Assembly (NCBI RefSeq): GCF_035555955.1
Contig: NZ_DATMGA010000021.1
Coordinates: forward strand, 50,267 to 114,266
Reading direction: 5' to 3'
Source: Eoetvoesia sp035555955
GTDB taxonomy: Bacteria > Pseudomonadota > Gammaproteobacteria > Burkholderiales > Burkholderiaceae_B
Length of the DNA stretch: 64,000 bases
Position numbers and translations under genes: made by a program. Below, one piece after another: positions 16,928 through 25,374 of this stretch. Position 1 is the first letter of the stretch; the number at the start of each line of letters is the position of its first letter. The notes beneath the pieces are model-generated. The model worked only from the letters and a program-made list of their open reading frames with translations, searched no databases and had not been told where the DNA came from.

Positions 16928-17803
16928 ATGAGTGCAAGTCACTCGGTTCACGGCAGCGAGGCACCCTACTACTACGTGCCAGCCGATTCGGCGCACCCGG
17001 TTCGCGCCAGCTTCGCCATGCTTTTGATGGGCATCGGCGCCGCATTGTGGATCAACGAGCATTACCTTGGCCACTGGATTTTCCTGGTCGGCATCCTGGC
17101 CCTCATCGTGGTGCTGTTCGGCTGGTTCGGCGACGCCATCCGCGAATCGGAAGGCGGCATGAACAGCCGCCGGGTCGATCACTCGTACCGCTGGAGCATG
17201 GCCTGGTTCATCTTCTCGGAAGTCATGTTCTTTGCCGCGTTCTTCGGCTCGCTGTGGTACACCCGCGAAGTCACGACGCCCTGGCTAAGCAACCTGGATC
17301 ACCGCACGCTGCTGTGGCCCAACTTCTCGGGCACCTGGCCAAATCTCGGACCCGCAGGCACCATCGCCCCGTTCGAGTCGGTCGGCCCGTTCTGGCTGCC
17401 CACCATCAATACCGCGCTGCTGCTTTCCTCGGGCCTGACCCTTACCATCGCCCACCATGCGCTGCGCGCCAACCATCGCGCCAAAACCATCTTCTGGCTG
17501 GCGCTTACGGTGATCCTGGGCTTCTGTTTCGTGGGTTGCCAGGCCTACGAATACCACCACGCCTACACCGAACTGCACCTGCGCTTCAATTCGGGCGCAT
17601 TCGGTTCGCTGTTCTACATGCTCACGGGCTTCCACGGCTTCCACGTCATTCTGGGCGCCACCATGCTTACCGTCATCCTGGTGCGCCTTATCAAGGGGCA
17701 CTTCACCGCCGACCACCACTTCGGCTTCGAGGGTGCGGCCTGGTACTGGCACTTTGTCGACGTGGTGTGGCTGGGTTTATACTTGTTCGTCTATTGGTTT
17801 TAA
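16928..17803 (+). CDS. ctaE: Cytochrome c oxidase subunit III
   Basis: Subunit III stabilises the oxidase and the proton uptake path. The protein has 291 residues with seven predicted helices. Typical segments are the N-terminal HPVRASFAMLLMGIGAALWI, SEVMFFAAFFGSLWY near 98 with the conserved glutamate, HHALRANHRAKTI, a QAYEYHHAY segment near 203, GFHGFHVILG near 236 and the terminal WYWHFVDVVWLGLYLFVYWF. It ends the first transcription segment of the cluster, with a rho-independent terminator about 58 bp downstream. Confidence 0.97.
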   Translation: MSASHSVHGSEAPYYYVPADSAHPVRASFAMLLMGIGAALWINEHYLGHWIFLVGILALIVVLFGWFGDAIRESEGGMNSRRVDHSYRWSMAWFIFSEVMFFAAFFGSLWYTREVTTPWLSNLDHRTLLWPNFSGTWPNLGPAGTIAPFESVGPFWLPTINTALLLSSGLTLTIAHHALRANHRAKTIFWLALTVILGFCFVGCQAYEYHHAYTELHLRFNSGAFGSLFYMLTGFHGFHVILGATMLTVILVRLIKGHFTADHHFGFEGAAWYWHFVDVVWLGLYLFVYWF

Positions 17804-17861
17804 GCTTTTCACCACGGCCGGTTCGGGCATTGCGCCGGAATCGGTTCAGGCAACGACTAAA

Positions 17862-17887
17862 AAGGCTGGCCTTGCCGGCCTTTTTTT
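17862..17887 (+). terminator. Rho-independent terminator after ctaE
   Basis: AAGGCTGGC (17862-17870), a CTT loop and GCCGGCCTT (17874-17882) form a 9-bp stem with one G-T pair, followed by a run of T to 17887. It also lies just 3' of the DUF2909 gene on the opposite strand. Confidence 0.85.
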
Positions 17888-17906
17888 CTGGCCGCCGTCC
17901 GCCGCC

Positions 17907-18116
17907 CTAAGGCTGCTGAACCAGGCCCGTGCTTTGAATCCAGCCCATGTAGTGGGCGAACAAGACAAACAGGAACAGGGCAATCGACAGCCCTACCCGC
18001 CAGGTCAGCGCATTGACCGTCCGGTTGCTTTTGCCCTGGTCGCGCATCAGGTACACAAGGGCCGACGCCAGGCTGCCCAGTATGCCCAGAAACGCCAGGA
18101 TAACGATGATACGCAT
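17907..18116 (-). CDS. Twin-transmembrane DUF2909 protein
   Basis: From the ATG at 18116, preceded by GGAGAG, the protein has 69 residues and two membrane helices (IIVILAFLGILGSLASALVYLM and LSIALFLFVLFAHYMGWI) joined by a polar loop (RDQGKSNRTVNALTWRVG). This is the DUF2909 family. It sits antisense within the oxidase cluster, between ctaE and surf1, as is usual in Bordetella-like genomes. Function unknown, presumably linked to the oxidase. Confidence 0.8.
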   Translation of the reverse strand: MRIIVILAFLGILGSLASALVYLMRDQGKSNRTVNALTWRVGLSIALFLFVLFAHYMGWIQSTGLVQQP

Positions 18117-18151
18117 TAACACTCTCCGGTAAAACCCGAATTATTGCAGAC

Positions 18152-18946
18152 ATGGCCAAATCGCACTCGACGCTTCGAACCCTGGTTTCGCTTATATTGC
18201 TTGCCATCGTGGCGGCGGTATGCACCGCGCTGGGAAACTGGCAATTGCGCCGGGGCGCCCAACGCGACGCCATCATGCAGGCCATCGAAGCCGGACGCAA
18301 GGCCGCGCCGCTGCAGCTCGACACCCGCACCGCAGCCGGCGACCTGGTTCAATGGCGCCCTGCCGCCGCTCATGGCGTCTGGCTGCACGACTTCACCGTA
18401 CTCCTGGACAACCGCAATTACAAGGGCCGCCCGGGCTACTGGGTAGCCACCCCCCTGCTTATCGACGCCCCCAGCCGCACGGCCGTGCTGGTGCTGCGCG
18501 GCTGGCTGCCCCGCCCCATACTTCCGGGGACCAGCCTGCCCGCCTTGCCTCGCCCCGGGGGCGAGCAGGATGTGCGGGGCCAGCTTGTCAGTCACGTGCC
18601 CCGCATGTTCGAGCTTTGGTCGTTCAGCGGCAAGAGCGCCAGCGCGCTGCCCGCCAAGCTGCCGGGCCCCGATGGCGCGCCTCCCAAGGTGCAGAACCTG
18701 GCCCTCCAGGACTTGAGCCGCATAACCAGCTTAAAATTGCTGCCGGCGGTTCTAGAGCAAACGGCGGGCAGCGGCCAGGCAACAGCCGGCGCCGCGCCTT
18801 TTGTGCAAGAATGGCCTTTGCCCTCCACGGATTCGGCCCAGAACCGCGGCTACGCGCTGCAATGGTTCAGCTTTGCCGGCATTGCCGCCATTGCCTGGCT
18901 GGTCGTCGCCTGGCGCGCATTGCGCCGGCGCCGGCAGCCCGTATGA
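18152..18946 (+). CDS. SURF1 family cytochrome oxidase assembly protein
   Basis: The protein has 264 residues with an N-terminal helix (residues 8-28), a large periplasmic domain and a C-terminal helix (LQWFSFAGIAAIAWLVVAW). Conserved SURF1 features are GNWQLRRGAQRDAI near 28, LLDNRNYKGRPGYWVATPLLID near 88, VLRGWLPRP near 117 and the NRGYALQWFSF segment near 231. SURF1 (Shy1) helps insert haem a into subunit I. It shares the divergent control region with the DUF2909 gene and begins a run of assembly genes. Confidence 0.92.
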   Translation: MAKSHSTLRTLVSLILLAIVAAVCTALGNWQLRRGAQRDAIMQAIEAGRKAAPLQLDTRTAAGDLVQWRPAAAHGVWLHDFTVLLDNRNYKGRPGYWVATPLLIDAPSRTAVLVLRGWLPRPILPGTSLPALPRPGGEQDVRGQLVSHVPRMFELWSFSGKSASALPAKLPGPDGAPPKVQNLALQDLSRITSLKLLPAVLEQTAGSGQATAGAAPFVQEWPLPSTDSAQNRGYALQWFSFAGIAAIAWLVVAWRALRRRRQPV

Positions 18947-19004
18947 AGCCTCCATCCAGCCCCTCACGCCGAAACCAACCCGAGAACCCCAAGGACAGCC
19001 CGCA

Positions 19005-19637
19005 GTGAACACCCCAACCGCCGCCCCATCCAAACCCCGCTCCATTTCGCCCCTGATCTGGATATTGGCGATTTGCCTGGCTCCCGTAATTCTGGCCCTG
19101 CTGGCCTATTACGTGCCGGCCCTGGGCCTGCGGCCCAACGGCACCAACAACTACGGCCATCTGATCAACCCCCAGCGCAGCCTTCCGGCCGCCGACGCCC
19201 TGGGCCTGAAGACGCTGGACGGCAAGCCTTTCGATCTGCGCAGCCTGGACGGAAAATGGATACTGCTCAGCGCCGACCAGTCCGCCTGCCCCAAGGAGTG
19301 CGTTACCAAGCTGTTCGTCCTGCGCAATTCGCACGCCAGCCAGGGCAAGGACGTAGAGCGCCTGACCCGCGTCTGGCTGGTGACCGACGACGGCCCTATT
19401 GCCGATGAAATCCGCAACGCCTACAAGGGCACCATCATCCTGCGCGGCGACCCGGCCAAACTTGCCGCCTACTTCGCCCCGAAGGCAACGGCCCAGGATG
19501 CCGGCGCCGAACTGGCCAAGCCCATGTGGATCATCGACCCGCTGGGCAACCTGATGATGCAATACCCCCCCGATGCCGACCCCATCTCGGTGCGCGACGA
19601 CATTCGCAAGCTGCTCAAGAACTCGCACATAGGCTAG
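19005..19637 (+). CDS. SCO-like membrane-anchored thioredoxin-fold protein
   Basis: From a GTG at 19005, preceded by AAGGA, the protein has 210 residues. Residues 16-38 form an N-terminal membrane anchor, followed by a thioredoxin-like periplasmic domain. A CPKEC motif (C95 and C99) has the CxxxC spacing of SCO1-type copper chaperones, and LDGKPFDLRSLDGKWILLSA precedes it, as in SCO proteins. The distal histidine that completes the SCO copper site is not evident; the equivalent region reads AKPMWIIDPLGNLMM. It may be a disulfide reductase or partner for CuA assembly rather than a copper carrier. It lies between surf1 and ctaA. Confidence 0.7.
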   Translation: MNTPTAAPSKPRSISPLIWILAICLAPVILALLAYYVPALGLRPNGTNNYGHLINPQRSLPAADALGLKTLDGKPFDLRSLDGKWILLSADQSACPKECVTKLFVLRNSHASQGKDVERLTRVWLVTDDGPIADEIRNAYKGTIILRGDPAKLAAYFAPKATAQDAGAELAKPMWIIDPLGNLMMQYPPDADPISVRDDIRKLLKNSHIG

Positions 19638-19685
19638 GGCCTGTTCGTGCATTCAAATTCGGATTAATAAGCATTAACAGGCCCT
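19636..19685. repeat. 10-bp perfect inverted repeat with AT-rich loop
   Basis: AGGGCCTGTT (19636-19645) and AACAGGCCCT (19676-19685) flank 30 bp of AT-rich sequence in the 62-bp gap between the SCO-like gene and ctaA. The left arm overlaps the stop codon. It may be an RNA hairpin, or the remnant of a miniature transposable element, since similar tips occur in some IS families. Confidence 0.45.
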
Positions 19686-19699
19686 GGGCCCGCTCGATC

Positions 19700-20713
19700 A
19701 TGGTTGACCGCATCAAAACCCGCTATCGCAAGCTCGTATTCTTCACCTGGTTTCTTACGCTGGATCTCATCATGTTCGGCGCATTCGTGCGCCTGACCGA
19801 CTCCGGGCTGGGCTGCCCGGACTGGCCCGGCTGCTATGGCAAGGCCAGCCCATTGGGCGCCGTGAACCATATCGAGCAGGCCCTGCAGGCCATGCCCTAC
19901 GGCGCCGTCAGCTTCTCCAAGGCCTGGATCGAGATGATCCACCGCTACGCCGGCACGCTGCTGGGAATGCTGATCATCGCCATCGTGTACATGGCATGGC
20001 GCTATCGCGGCATACTGCGCAACACGCCCCGGCTCGCCACCTTTACCCTGCTGGCGGTCTGCGTACAGGGCGCTTTCGGGGCCTGGACCGTGACGCACCG
20101 GCTGATGCCCATCATCGTCACCACCCACCTGCTGTGCGGCATCGGCCTGCTCGCGCTGATGACCTGGCTTGCCGCCCGCGAAAAAGAACACCCCCCCATC
20201 ACCCCCGCCGCGCGCTCCATGCTGCCCTGGGCCGCGGCCGGCCTGGTGCTGCTGTTCGTGCAGATTGCGCTGGGCGGATGGGTCAGCACCAATTACGCGG
20301 CGCTGGCCTGCCTGGACTTTCCCACCTGCCACGGCGAATGGCTGCCCCCCATGGACTTCCACAGCGGGTATTCGCTGATTCGCGGGCTGGGCCTGCTGCC
20401 CTCGGGCGAGGCGATTTCCCAATACGCCCTGACCGCCATACACTGGACACACCGGAATTTCGCCTTTATCGTATTCATCTACATGGGTGTACTGGGCTTC
20501 AAGCTGCGCGCCGAGCCCGGCCTGAAAGCCCCGGCAACCTTGCTCCTGGCGCTGTTGCTGGCCCAGTTGTTCACGGGTCTGACCACCATATTCTTCCAGT
20601 GGCCCCTGCTTATCGCCGTGCTGCACAACGGCGGGGCGGCCGGCCTGGTTTTGATCACCGTCACGCTATTGGTTCGCATTGCGCGCTCCAATAGTTCTAA
20701 AATAGCCGCATGA
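19700..20713 (+). CDS. ctaA: Haem A synthase (COX15/CtaA)
   Basis: Haem A synthase oxidises the C8 methyl of haem O to a formyl group in the inner membrane. The protein has 337 residues from the ATG at 19700 and about eight helices. Conserved histidine-containing stretches are EMIHRYAGTLLGML near 77, VTHRLMPIIVTTHLL near 132 and the later TAIHWTHRNFAFIV and LHNGGAA. LTDSGLGCPDWPGCYG near 30 has the family cysteine loop, and YAALACLDFPTCHGEW near 200 is the second loop. It overlaps ctaB by 4 bp (ATGA), so the two haem A genes are translationally coupled. Confidence 0.95.
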   Translation: MVDRIKTRYRKLVFFTWFLTLDLIMFGAFVRLTDSGLGCPDWPGCYGKASPLGAVNHIEQALQAMPYGAVSFSKAWIEMIHRYAGTLLGMLIIAIVYMAWRYRGILRNTPRLATFTLLAVCVQGAFGAWTVTHRLMPIIVTTHLLCGIGLLALMTWLAAREKEHPPITPAARSMLPWAAAGLVLLFVQIALGGWVSTNYAALACLDFPTCHGEWLPPMDFHSGYSLIRGLGLLPSGEAISQYALTAIHWTHRNFAFIVFIYMGVLGFKLRAEPGLKAPATLLLALLLAQLFTGLTTIFFQWPLLIAVLHNGGAAGLVLITVTLLVRIARSNSSKIAA

Positions 20714-21600
20714 CTACCGCCTCCGTCCCTCAATCCAGTCTTCTGCGCCAGTATCTGGTGCTGACCAAGCCTCGCGTCACGCAACTGGCCGTATTCTGCG
20801 CCGTCATCGGCATGTTCCTGGCCGCGCCGGGGCTGCCCAATATGCGATTGGTAGTGGCCGGCACCCTGGGCATCTGGCTGCTGGCGGCGGCGGCTTTCGC
20901 CATCAACTGCCTCATCGAGCAGGAAATCGACGCCAAAATGCTGCGCACGGCCCGGCGGGCCACGGCGCGCGGCACCATTTCCAACATCCAGGTGCTGCTG
21001 TTCTCGGGCGTGCTGGGCGGCCTGGGCATGCTGGTGCTGTACAACTGGGTCAATCCGCTGACCATGTGGCTCACGTTCGCCACCTTCATCGGCTATGCCG
21101 TCATCTACACCATCATCCTCAAGCCCCTTACCCCGCAGAACATCGTCATCGGCGGCCTTTCGGGCGCCATGCCCCCGGCCCTGGGCTGGGCGGCCATTGC
21201 CAACGCCGTCCCGGCCGAAGCCTGGGTGCTTGTGCTCATTATCTTTATCTGGACGCCGCCGCACTTCTGGGCCCTGGCGCTGTATCGCAACCACGATTAC
21301 GAAAAATCCGGCCTGCCCATGCTGCCCGTCACGCACGGCAAGAAGTTCACGCTGCTGTTCGTGCTGCTGTACAGCCTGGTGCTGTTCGCGGCCACGCTAT
21401 TGCCCTTCATGGTGCGCATGAGCGGCTTTCCCTACCTGGCGGCGGCCGTCGTGCTAAGCGGGCTGTTCGTGTGGTATTCGTGGCGCTTGTATCAAGACTA
21501 CAGCGACGAGCTGGCCCGCAAGCTGTTCCATTACTCCATCCTGTATCTGTCGCTGCTGTTCGGGGCCTTGCTGGTGGATCACTGGATAACGCTTATTTAA
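20710..21600 (+). CDS. ctaB: Protohaem IX farnesyltransferase (haem O synthase)
   Basis: This UbiA-family prenyltransferase adds a hydroxyethylfarnesyl group to haem B, giving haem O for CtaA. The protein has 296 residues and nine helices. The first aspartate-rich motif is represented by NCLIEQEIDAKMLRTARR near 77 and the second by YRNHDYEKSGLPMLPV near 196. LTKPRVTQL near 17 and WTPPHFWALALYRN near 184 are family hallmarks. It is coupled to ctaA and followed 30 bp later by the sco gene. The name cyoE is also used. Confidence 0.97.
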   Translation: MTTASVPQSSLLRQYLVLTKPRVTQLAVFCAVIGMFLAAPGLPNMRLVVAGTLGIWLLAAAAFAINCLIEQEIDAKMLRTARRATARGTISNIQVLLFSGVLGGLGMLVLYNWVNPLTMWLTFATFIGYAVIYTIILKPLTPQNIVIGGLSGAMPPALGWAAIANAVPAEAWVLVLIIFIWTPPHFWALALYRNHDYEKSGLPMLPVTHGKKFTLLFVLLYSLVLFAATLLPFMVRMSGFPYLAAAVVLSGLFVWYSWRLYQDYSDELARKLFHYSILYLSLLFGALLVDHWITLI

Positions 21601-21630
21601 TTTTCTTGCCGACTATTGGAAAAACCCCGA

Positions 21631-22236
21631 ATGCTTCCGTTCGAACCTAAGCGACGCGTGCTGCTGGGCGCGGCGATGGCCGCCGCCACCCTGGCCTTGG
21701 CGGGCTGCAACGACAAGCCCAAAAAGCTGGCTATCCAAGGCAGCGACATTACCGGCACCCATCTGGGCAGCGACTTGGCCATGGTGGACGCCAGCGGCCA
21801 GGTGCGCACCCTGGCCGACTACAAGAACAAGATCGCCGTCATTTTCTTCGGCTACACCCACTGCCCCGACGTCTGCCCCACAGCCATGGCACAGTTGGCC
21901 CAGGCCATGAGCCTGCTGAAAAAAGACGCCGACCAGGTCCAGGTCATCATGATCACAGTCGACCCGCAGCGCGATACGCCCGAAGTCATGCAGCGCTACG
22001 CCAGCGCCTTCAACCCCGGCTTCATCGGCCTTAGCGGCTCGCCCGAGCAACTGGCCAAAACGGCCAAATCGTTCCGGGCCTACTACGCCAAGTCGCCGGG
22101 CCCCACGCCGCAGGACTACGGCATGGATCACAGCTCGTCGTTCTACATCATGGACAAAAGCGGCGAGGCCCGCATACTGCTGCCGGGCAATGCGCAGGCC
22201 GGCGTCATCGCCCACGACATCCAGCAACTGCTTTAA
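21631..22236 (+). CDS. sco: SCO1/SenC family copper chaperone (lipoprotein)
   Basis: From the ATG at 21631 the protein has 201 residues. A lipoprotein signal ends LALAGC with C26 as the lipidation site. The thioredoxin-like domain has the copper ligands C78 and C82 in GYTHCPDVCPTAM and H167 in YGMDHSSSFYIMD, so the site is complete. SCO proteins deliver copper to, or reduce, the CuA centre of subunit II. An upstream TTG at 21616 is a less likely start. Its stop codon overlaps the convergent antiporter stop by 4 bp. Confidence 0.93.
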   Translation: MLPFEPKRRVLLGAAMAAATLALAGCNDKPKKLAIQGSDITGTHLGSDLAMVDASGQVRTLADYKNKIAVIFFGYTHCPDVCPTAMAQLAQAMSLLKKDADQVQVIMITVDPQRDTPEVMQRYASAFNPGFIGLSGSPEQLAKTAKSFRAYYAKSPGPTPQDYGMDHSSSFYIMDKSGEARILLPGNAQAGVIAHDIQQLL

Positions 22237-24773
22237 TTCGGGCTCGACAGGTCGGGCAACGGCTCGTGCTGGCGCTCACCCGACTGGAACTGCTTCCAGA
22301 CTTCCAGCGCGCGCATGCGCTGCTTGGCGACCGCTTCGATTTTTTCCCGCAATTGCGGGTCGCGTTCCAGCAACTGGTTGAAATCGCGTTCCTGCAGCAT
22401 GAGCAGTTGGCTATACCCCAGCGATGTGACACGGGCCTCGAATTCCATGCCCTTGATCAAGGCGACTTCGCCGAAGAACTCGCCGCTGCCAAGCTCGATG
22501 GTGGTTTGGTCTGGCAGGACGATGACTACCGCCCCCGAGGCCACGAAGTACATGGCCCGCGTCCGCCCCGCTTGCATGCTGACCTCTTGCCCCGGCACCA
22601 CCAGCCTGGGCTTGAGCAGCTTGCCGATGGCATGCAGGGTGTCGGGCGACATGCCCTCGAACAAGGGCACGCGCTTGATGAGGTCGTCGGCGCTCATGGC
22701 GATGTCGATGGCCGGCCGCTGTTCGACGTAGACCCAGCGCTGGTCTATTTGCTTGAGCAGGTCGGCGTACACCTCGCCGCTGATCAGGAACTGCGACAGC
22801 ATGTCGCGATAGCGCATGCGCTCCATGGAGCGGGCCATGCGCCCCAGATACGATTCCTGCAGCCACAGGGCGAACGAAGGATACTGGAGGTTCAGCGTCT
22901 GCAGCGCGCTGTCCAGGCGCTTGAGCCTGCGCTGATGCGCCTGCACGATGATGTCGGTGGCTTCGTTGCCCAGCATGGGGGGCAGCTCTTTGCGGGCGAA
23001 CGCCAGCAAATGCTGGGCTTCGGAGCGTTTAGTCCGAAGGCTCATGAAACGCTTGGCGATTTCGTTGGCCAGCCAGCTTTGGAAGCCGAAGGCGTAATTC
23101 AGGCGCAAGGCCAGCCTGAACGCCATGGAATAGCGCATGTCGGCCTCGATGGCCGCCTCGAAGCCGGCCAGCCCCCCGGCGCGCACGGCATCGCTCATGC
23201 GCTCGGCGCGCGCCAGCACGTTCTCGGCAATGCGCCAATCCACGATCTGGGCCTTGAGCATTTCGAAGAACATTTCCTCTTCGCGCGACGCCACGATGGC
23301 CAGGCCCACCGCCACCTTTTCGTCCTGCGTCAACTGCCGCACCTGGCCATCGTTGGCGCTGGCCAGGGTAGTGTTGAAGACCGAACGGATGCGGGTCTGG
23401 GCCTCGGCGCCGATATGCTCATTCTGGGCGATTTCGTCGGTTTTTTCCTGTAGATCTTCGAGAGCGACGATGAGCGCCTGGTTGCGGATGGTGCGCTCGA
23501 TGGGGGAAAGCTGGTTCAGGCGCAGCTTGCGAATAAGCGGACGCAGCGACACGCCGTTGATGAAAAGCGTCAGCAGGACGAAGCTGGTCGTCGCCACCGC
23601 AATGAACTGGCGGGCTTCGTAGGGCACGTGCTGCTGCTCGGTGACCGCCAGCGCCAGAGCCAGCGACACCGCGCCCCGCAAGCCGCCCCACCACATGGCC
23701 GCCCGATAGGAGCGGCTGACCTTGGTGCTGAGCCCCATCCGTCCCAGCAGCGGCAGCACGCCGAAGACCATGACGGCGCGCGCGGCCAGCGTGACCACGA
23801 ACAGCAGCGCCACCAGCAGGATTTCCACCCAGGTCACGTCGGTCATCATGCGCGGGATCAACATGGCGGCAAACAGGAAGATCAGCGAATTGGCCCAGAA
23901 CCCGAACTGCGACCACGAATGCTCGAGCTGCTCGAACGTGGTGGGCGACATGCGCGTGCGGCCGGACGACCCGACGACCAGGCCGGCAATGACGGTGGCA
24001 ACCACGCCCGATGCTCCGAAATAATGCTCGGTGATGAAGAAAGTCAGATAGGCCACCGCCACGGTCAGGGTGACCTCGGACATGGGCCAGCCCCGCAGCA
24101 GGATGAACAACCAGCACGCCAGGCGTCCGATCAGGAATCCCGCCAGGCCGCCGAACAGGAAGCTGTACAGGAAGCTGGAAAAAATGGACTGCACCGAAAC
24201 GTCGGTACTGCCGCTGTACAGCATGGTAAGCAGCACCGAATACAGGGAAATGGATGCCGCGTCGTTGAACAGCGATTCGCCTTCGACCAGGGTGGTCAGG
24301 CGCTTGGGCGCCCCCACCTCGCGGAACATGCCGACCACCGCGGCCGGATCGGTGGTGGCCACGATGGCGCCCAGCATCAGGCACACCACCAGGCCGTAGT
24401 CGGACGCCGCGCTAAGCGAGAACCCCACGGCCACGGTGCACACCACCACGGCCACGATGGCCATCATGAGAATGGGACCGATGTCGTCGAGCAAACGCCG
24501 CACATTGGTGGCCAGCGAGGTTTCGAACAAGAGTATGGGCAGGAAAACGTAGATGATGGTCTCCGAGGAAACCTCGAAGTGCTGCAGCACGTTGAAAATG
24601 CCCGACAGCACTCTGGGCATCCAGTCGTGCACATGGATGATCACGCCCAGGACGATGCCGACGATGGCCAGCAGCACCGAGTACGGCAGGCTCAGGCGGC
24701 CGGCCAGGGCCGGCATGAAACACACCAGCGCCAGAAGCACCGCCACCCCGAAAACCAGAAACCCCACATCCAT
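22233..24773 (-). CDS. CPA1-type cation/proton antiporter with C-terminal cyclic-nucleotide-binding-like domain
   Basis: From the ATG at 24773 the protein has 846 residues. Residues 1-420 form 12-13 helices of a Na+/H+ exchanger (LPYSVLLAIVGIVLG, FLPILLFETSLATNVRRL, ATTDPAAVVGMFREVGAP with the ion-binding Asp, EGESLFNDAASISLYSVL and WWGGLRGAVSLALAL). A long helical region (430-690) follows, then a cNMP-binding-like domain at about 700-830 (VPLFEGMSPDTLHAIGKLL, FFGEVALIKGMEFEARV). The order resembles plant SOS1 and sperm-type exchangers rather than the short bacterial NhaP. It probably exchanges Na+ or K+ for H+ at the inner membrane. Whether a nucleotide binds is not known. Confidence 0.85.
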   Translation of the reverse strand: MDVGFLVFGVAVLLALVCFMPALAGRLSLPYSVLLAIVGIVLGVIIHVHDWMPRVLSGIFNVLQHFEVSSETIIYVFLPILLFETSLATNVRRLLDDIGPILMMAIVAVVVCTVAVGFSLSAASDYGLVVCLMLGAIVATTDPAAVVGMFREVGAPKRLTTLVEGESLFNDAASISLYSVLLTMLYSGSTDVSVQSIFSSFLYSFLFGGLAGFLIGRLACWLFILLRGWPMSEVTLTVAVAYLTFFITEHYFGASGVVATVIAGLVVGSSGRTRMSPTTFEQLEHSWSQFGFWANSLIFLFAAMLIPRMMTDVTWVEILLVALLFVVTLAARAVMVFGVLPLLGRMGLSTKVSRSYRAAMWWGGLRGAVSLALALAVTEQQHVPYEARQFIAVATTSFVLLTLFINGVSLRPLIRKLRLNQLSPIERTIRNQALIVALEDLQEKTDEIAQNEHIGAEAQTRIRSVFNTTLASANDGQVRQLTQDEKVAVGLAIVASREEEMFFEMLKAQIVDWRIAENVLARAERMSDAVRAGGLAGFEAAIEADMRYSMAFRLALRLNYAFGFQSWLANEIAKRFMSLRTKRSEAQHLLAFARKELPPMLGNEATDIIVQAHQRRLKRLDSALQTLNLQYPSFALWLQESYLGRMARSMERMRYRDMLSQFLISGEVYADLLKQIDQRWVYVEQRPAIDIAMSADDLIKRVPLFEGMSPDTLHAIGKLLKPRLVVPGQEVSMQAGRTRAMYFVASGAVVIVLPDQTTIELGSGEFFGEVALIKGMEFEARVTSLGYSQLLMLQERDFNQLLERDPQLREKIEAVAKQRMRALEVWKQFQSGERQHEPLPDLSSPN

Positions 24774-25052
24774 CGTCAACGACACCCTCGAAATGGTATG
24801 AACACGTTTTGCCGCGGCAGGAGAGGCGGAACGCCCGCCATCGCGAAGCACGAGGCCGATTCGGCATGGATGCCCGAACCGGCCTGGCCGCCTGCCGGGA
24901 GCGTGGCGGCGAACGGCTTCCTCCGCCCGTGCTGCCGGCGCCCGTTCGCGTAGGATACGCTTTTTTTCTTTCCGGATTCAGATAATAGACAGGAGAAACG
25001 TGGCGCCGCTACAGCCGAATGTGTAGCGCAAGGTGCGCGACGCATAAAAGGT

Positions 25053-25103
25053 GCCCCCTCGCTGCGCCGCGCGAGCGGCTTGCTGCCCCCGAGGGGGCTT
25101 TTT
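25053..25103 (+). repeat. Large hairpin with T-run, likely dispersed intergenic repeat
   Basis: GCCCCCTCG (25053-25061) pairs with CGAGGGGGC (25090-25098), followed by TTTTT to 25103; the 28-base interior is GC-rich. It could terminate plus-strand transcripts. The sequence resembles an intergenic repeat I recall from Alcaligenaceae genomes, but copy number cannot be checked here. Confidence 0.55.
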
Positions 25104-25142
25104 ACCTTGGGGCGACCCGCACGGCGCAAAGCGGCGGCGCAT

Positions 25143-25172
25143 AAAAAATGGGACACCGTGCTGGTGTCCCAT
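25143..25172 (-). terminator. Rho-independent terminator downstream of rpoH
   Basis: ATGGGACACC (25148-25157), a GTGCT loop and GGTGTCCCAT (25163-25172) form a perfect 10-bp stem. On the minus strand it is followed by TTTTTT (complement of 25143-25148), so it ends transcripts from rpoH about 200 bp after its stop codon. Confidence 0.8.
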
Positions 25173-25374
25173 AAACATCCGCTTCAAAAGGGAGGGGATT
25201 GAGGAGAAGCAGAAGCGGACGAATGAACAACAGATACGAGCCAGAAGCAGGTACCAGTCATATTGCTCATGATGATTAGTGTCGCCGCCGGACAATAAGT
25301 TCGGCAATTTTTACGGGAATTTGTATTTAGTTGTAAAGCACAAAACCGGCCGCGAGCCGCCCCTGGGGCGGCGA

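Larger units (their letters stand above)
24774..25374. other. 601-bp gap between antiporter and rpoH: no convincing gene
   Basis: The gap holds GC-rich sequence, two hairpins annotated separately (25053-25103 and 25143-25172) and an AT-rich end next to rpoH. Open frames here code low-complexity Arg/Gly/Ala peptides that run through the hairpins, and I do not consider them genes. Confidence 0.6.

Noticed and set aside
24978..25307. 109-codon minus-strand frame downstream of rpoH
   Set aside because: It runs through two hairpins and encodes Arg/Gly-rich sequence typical of translated intergenic repeats.
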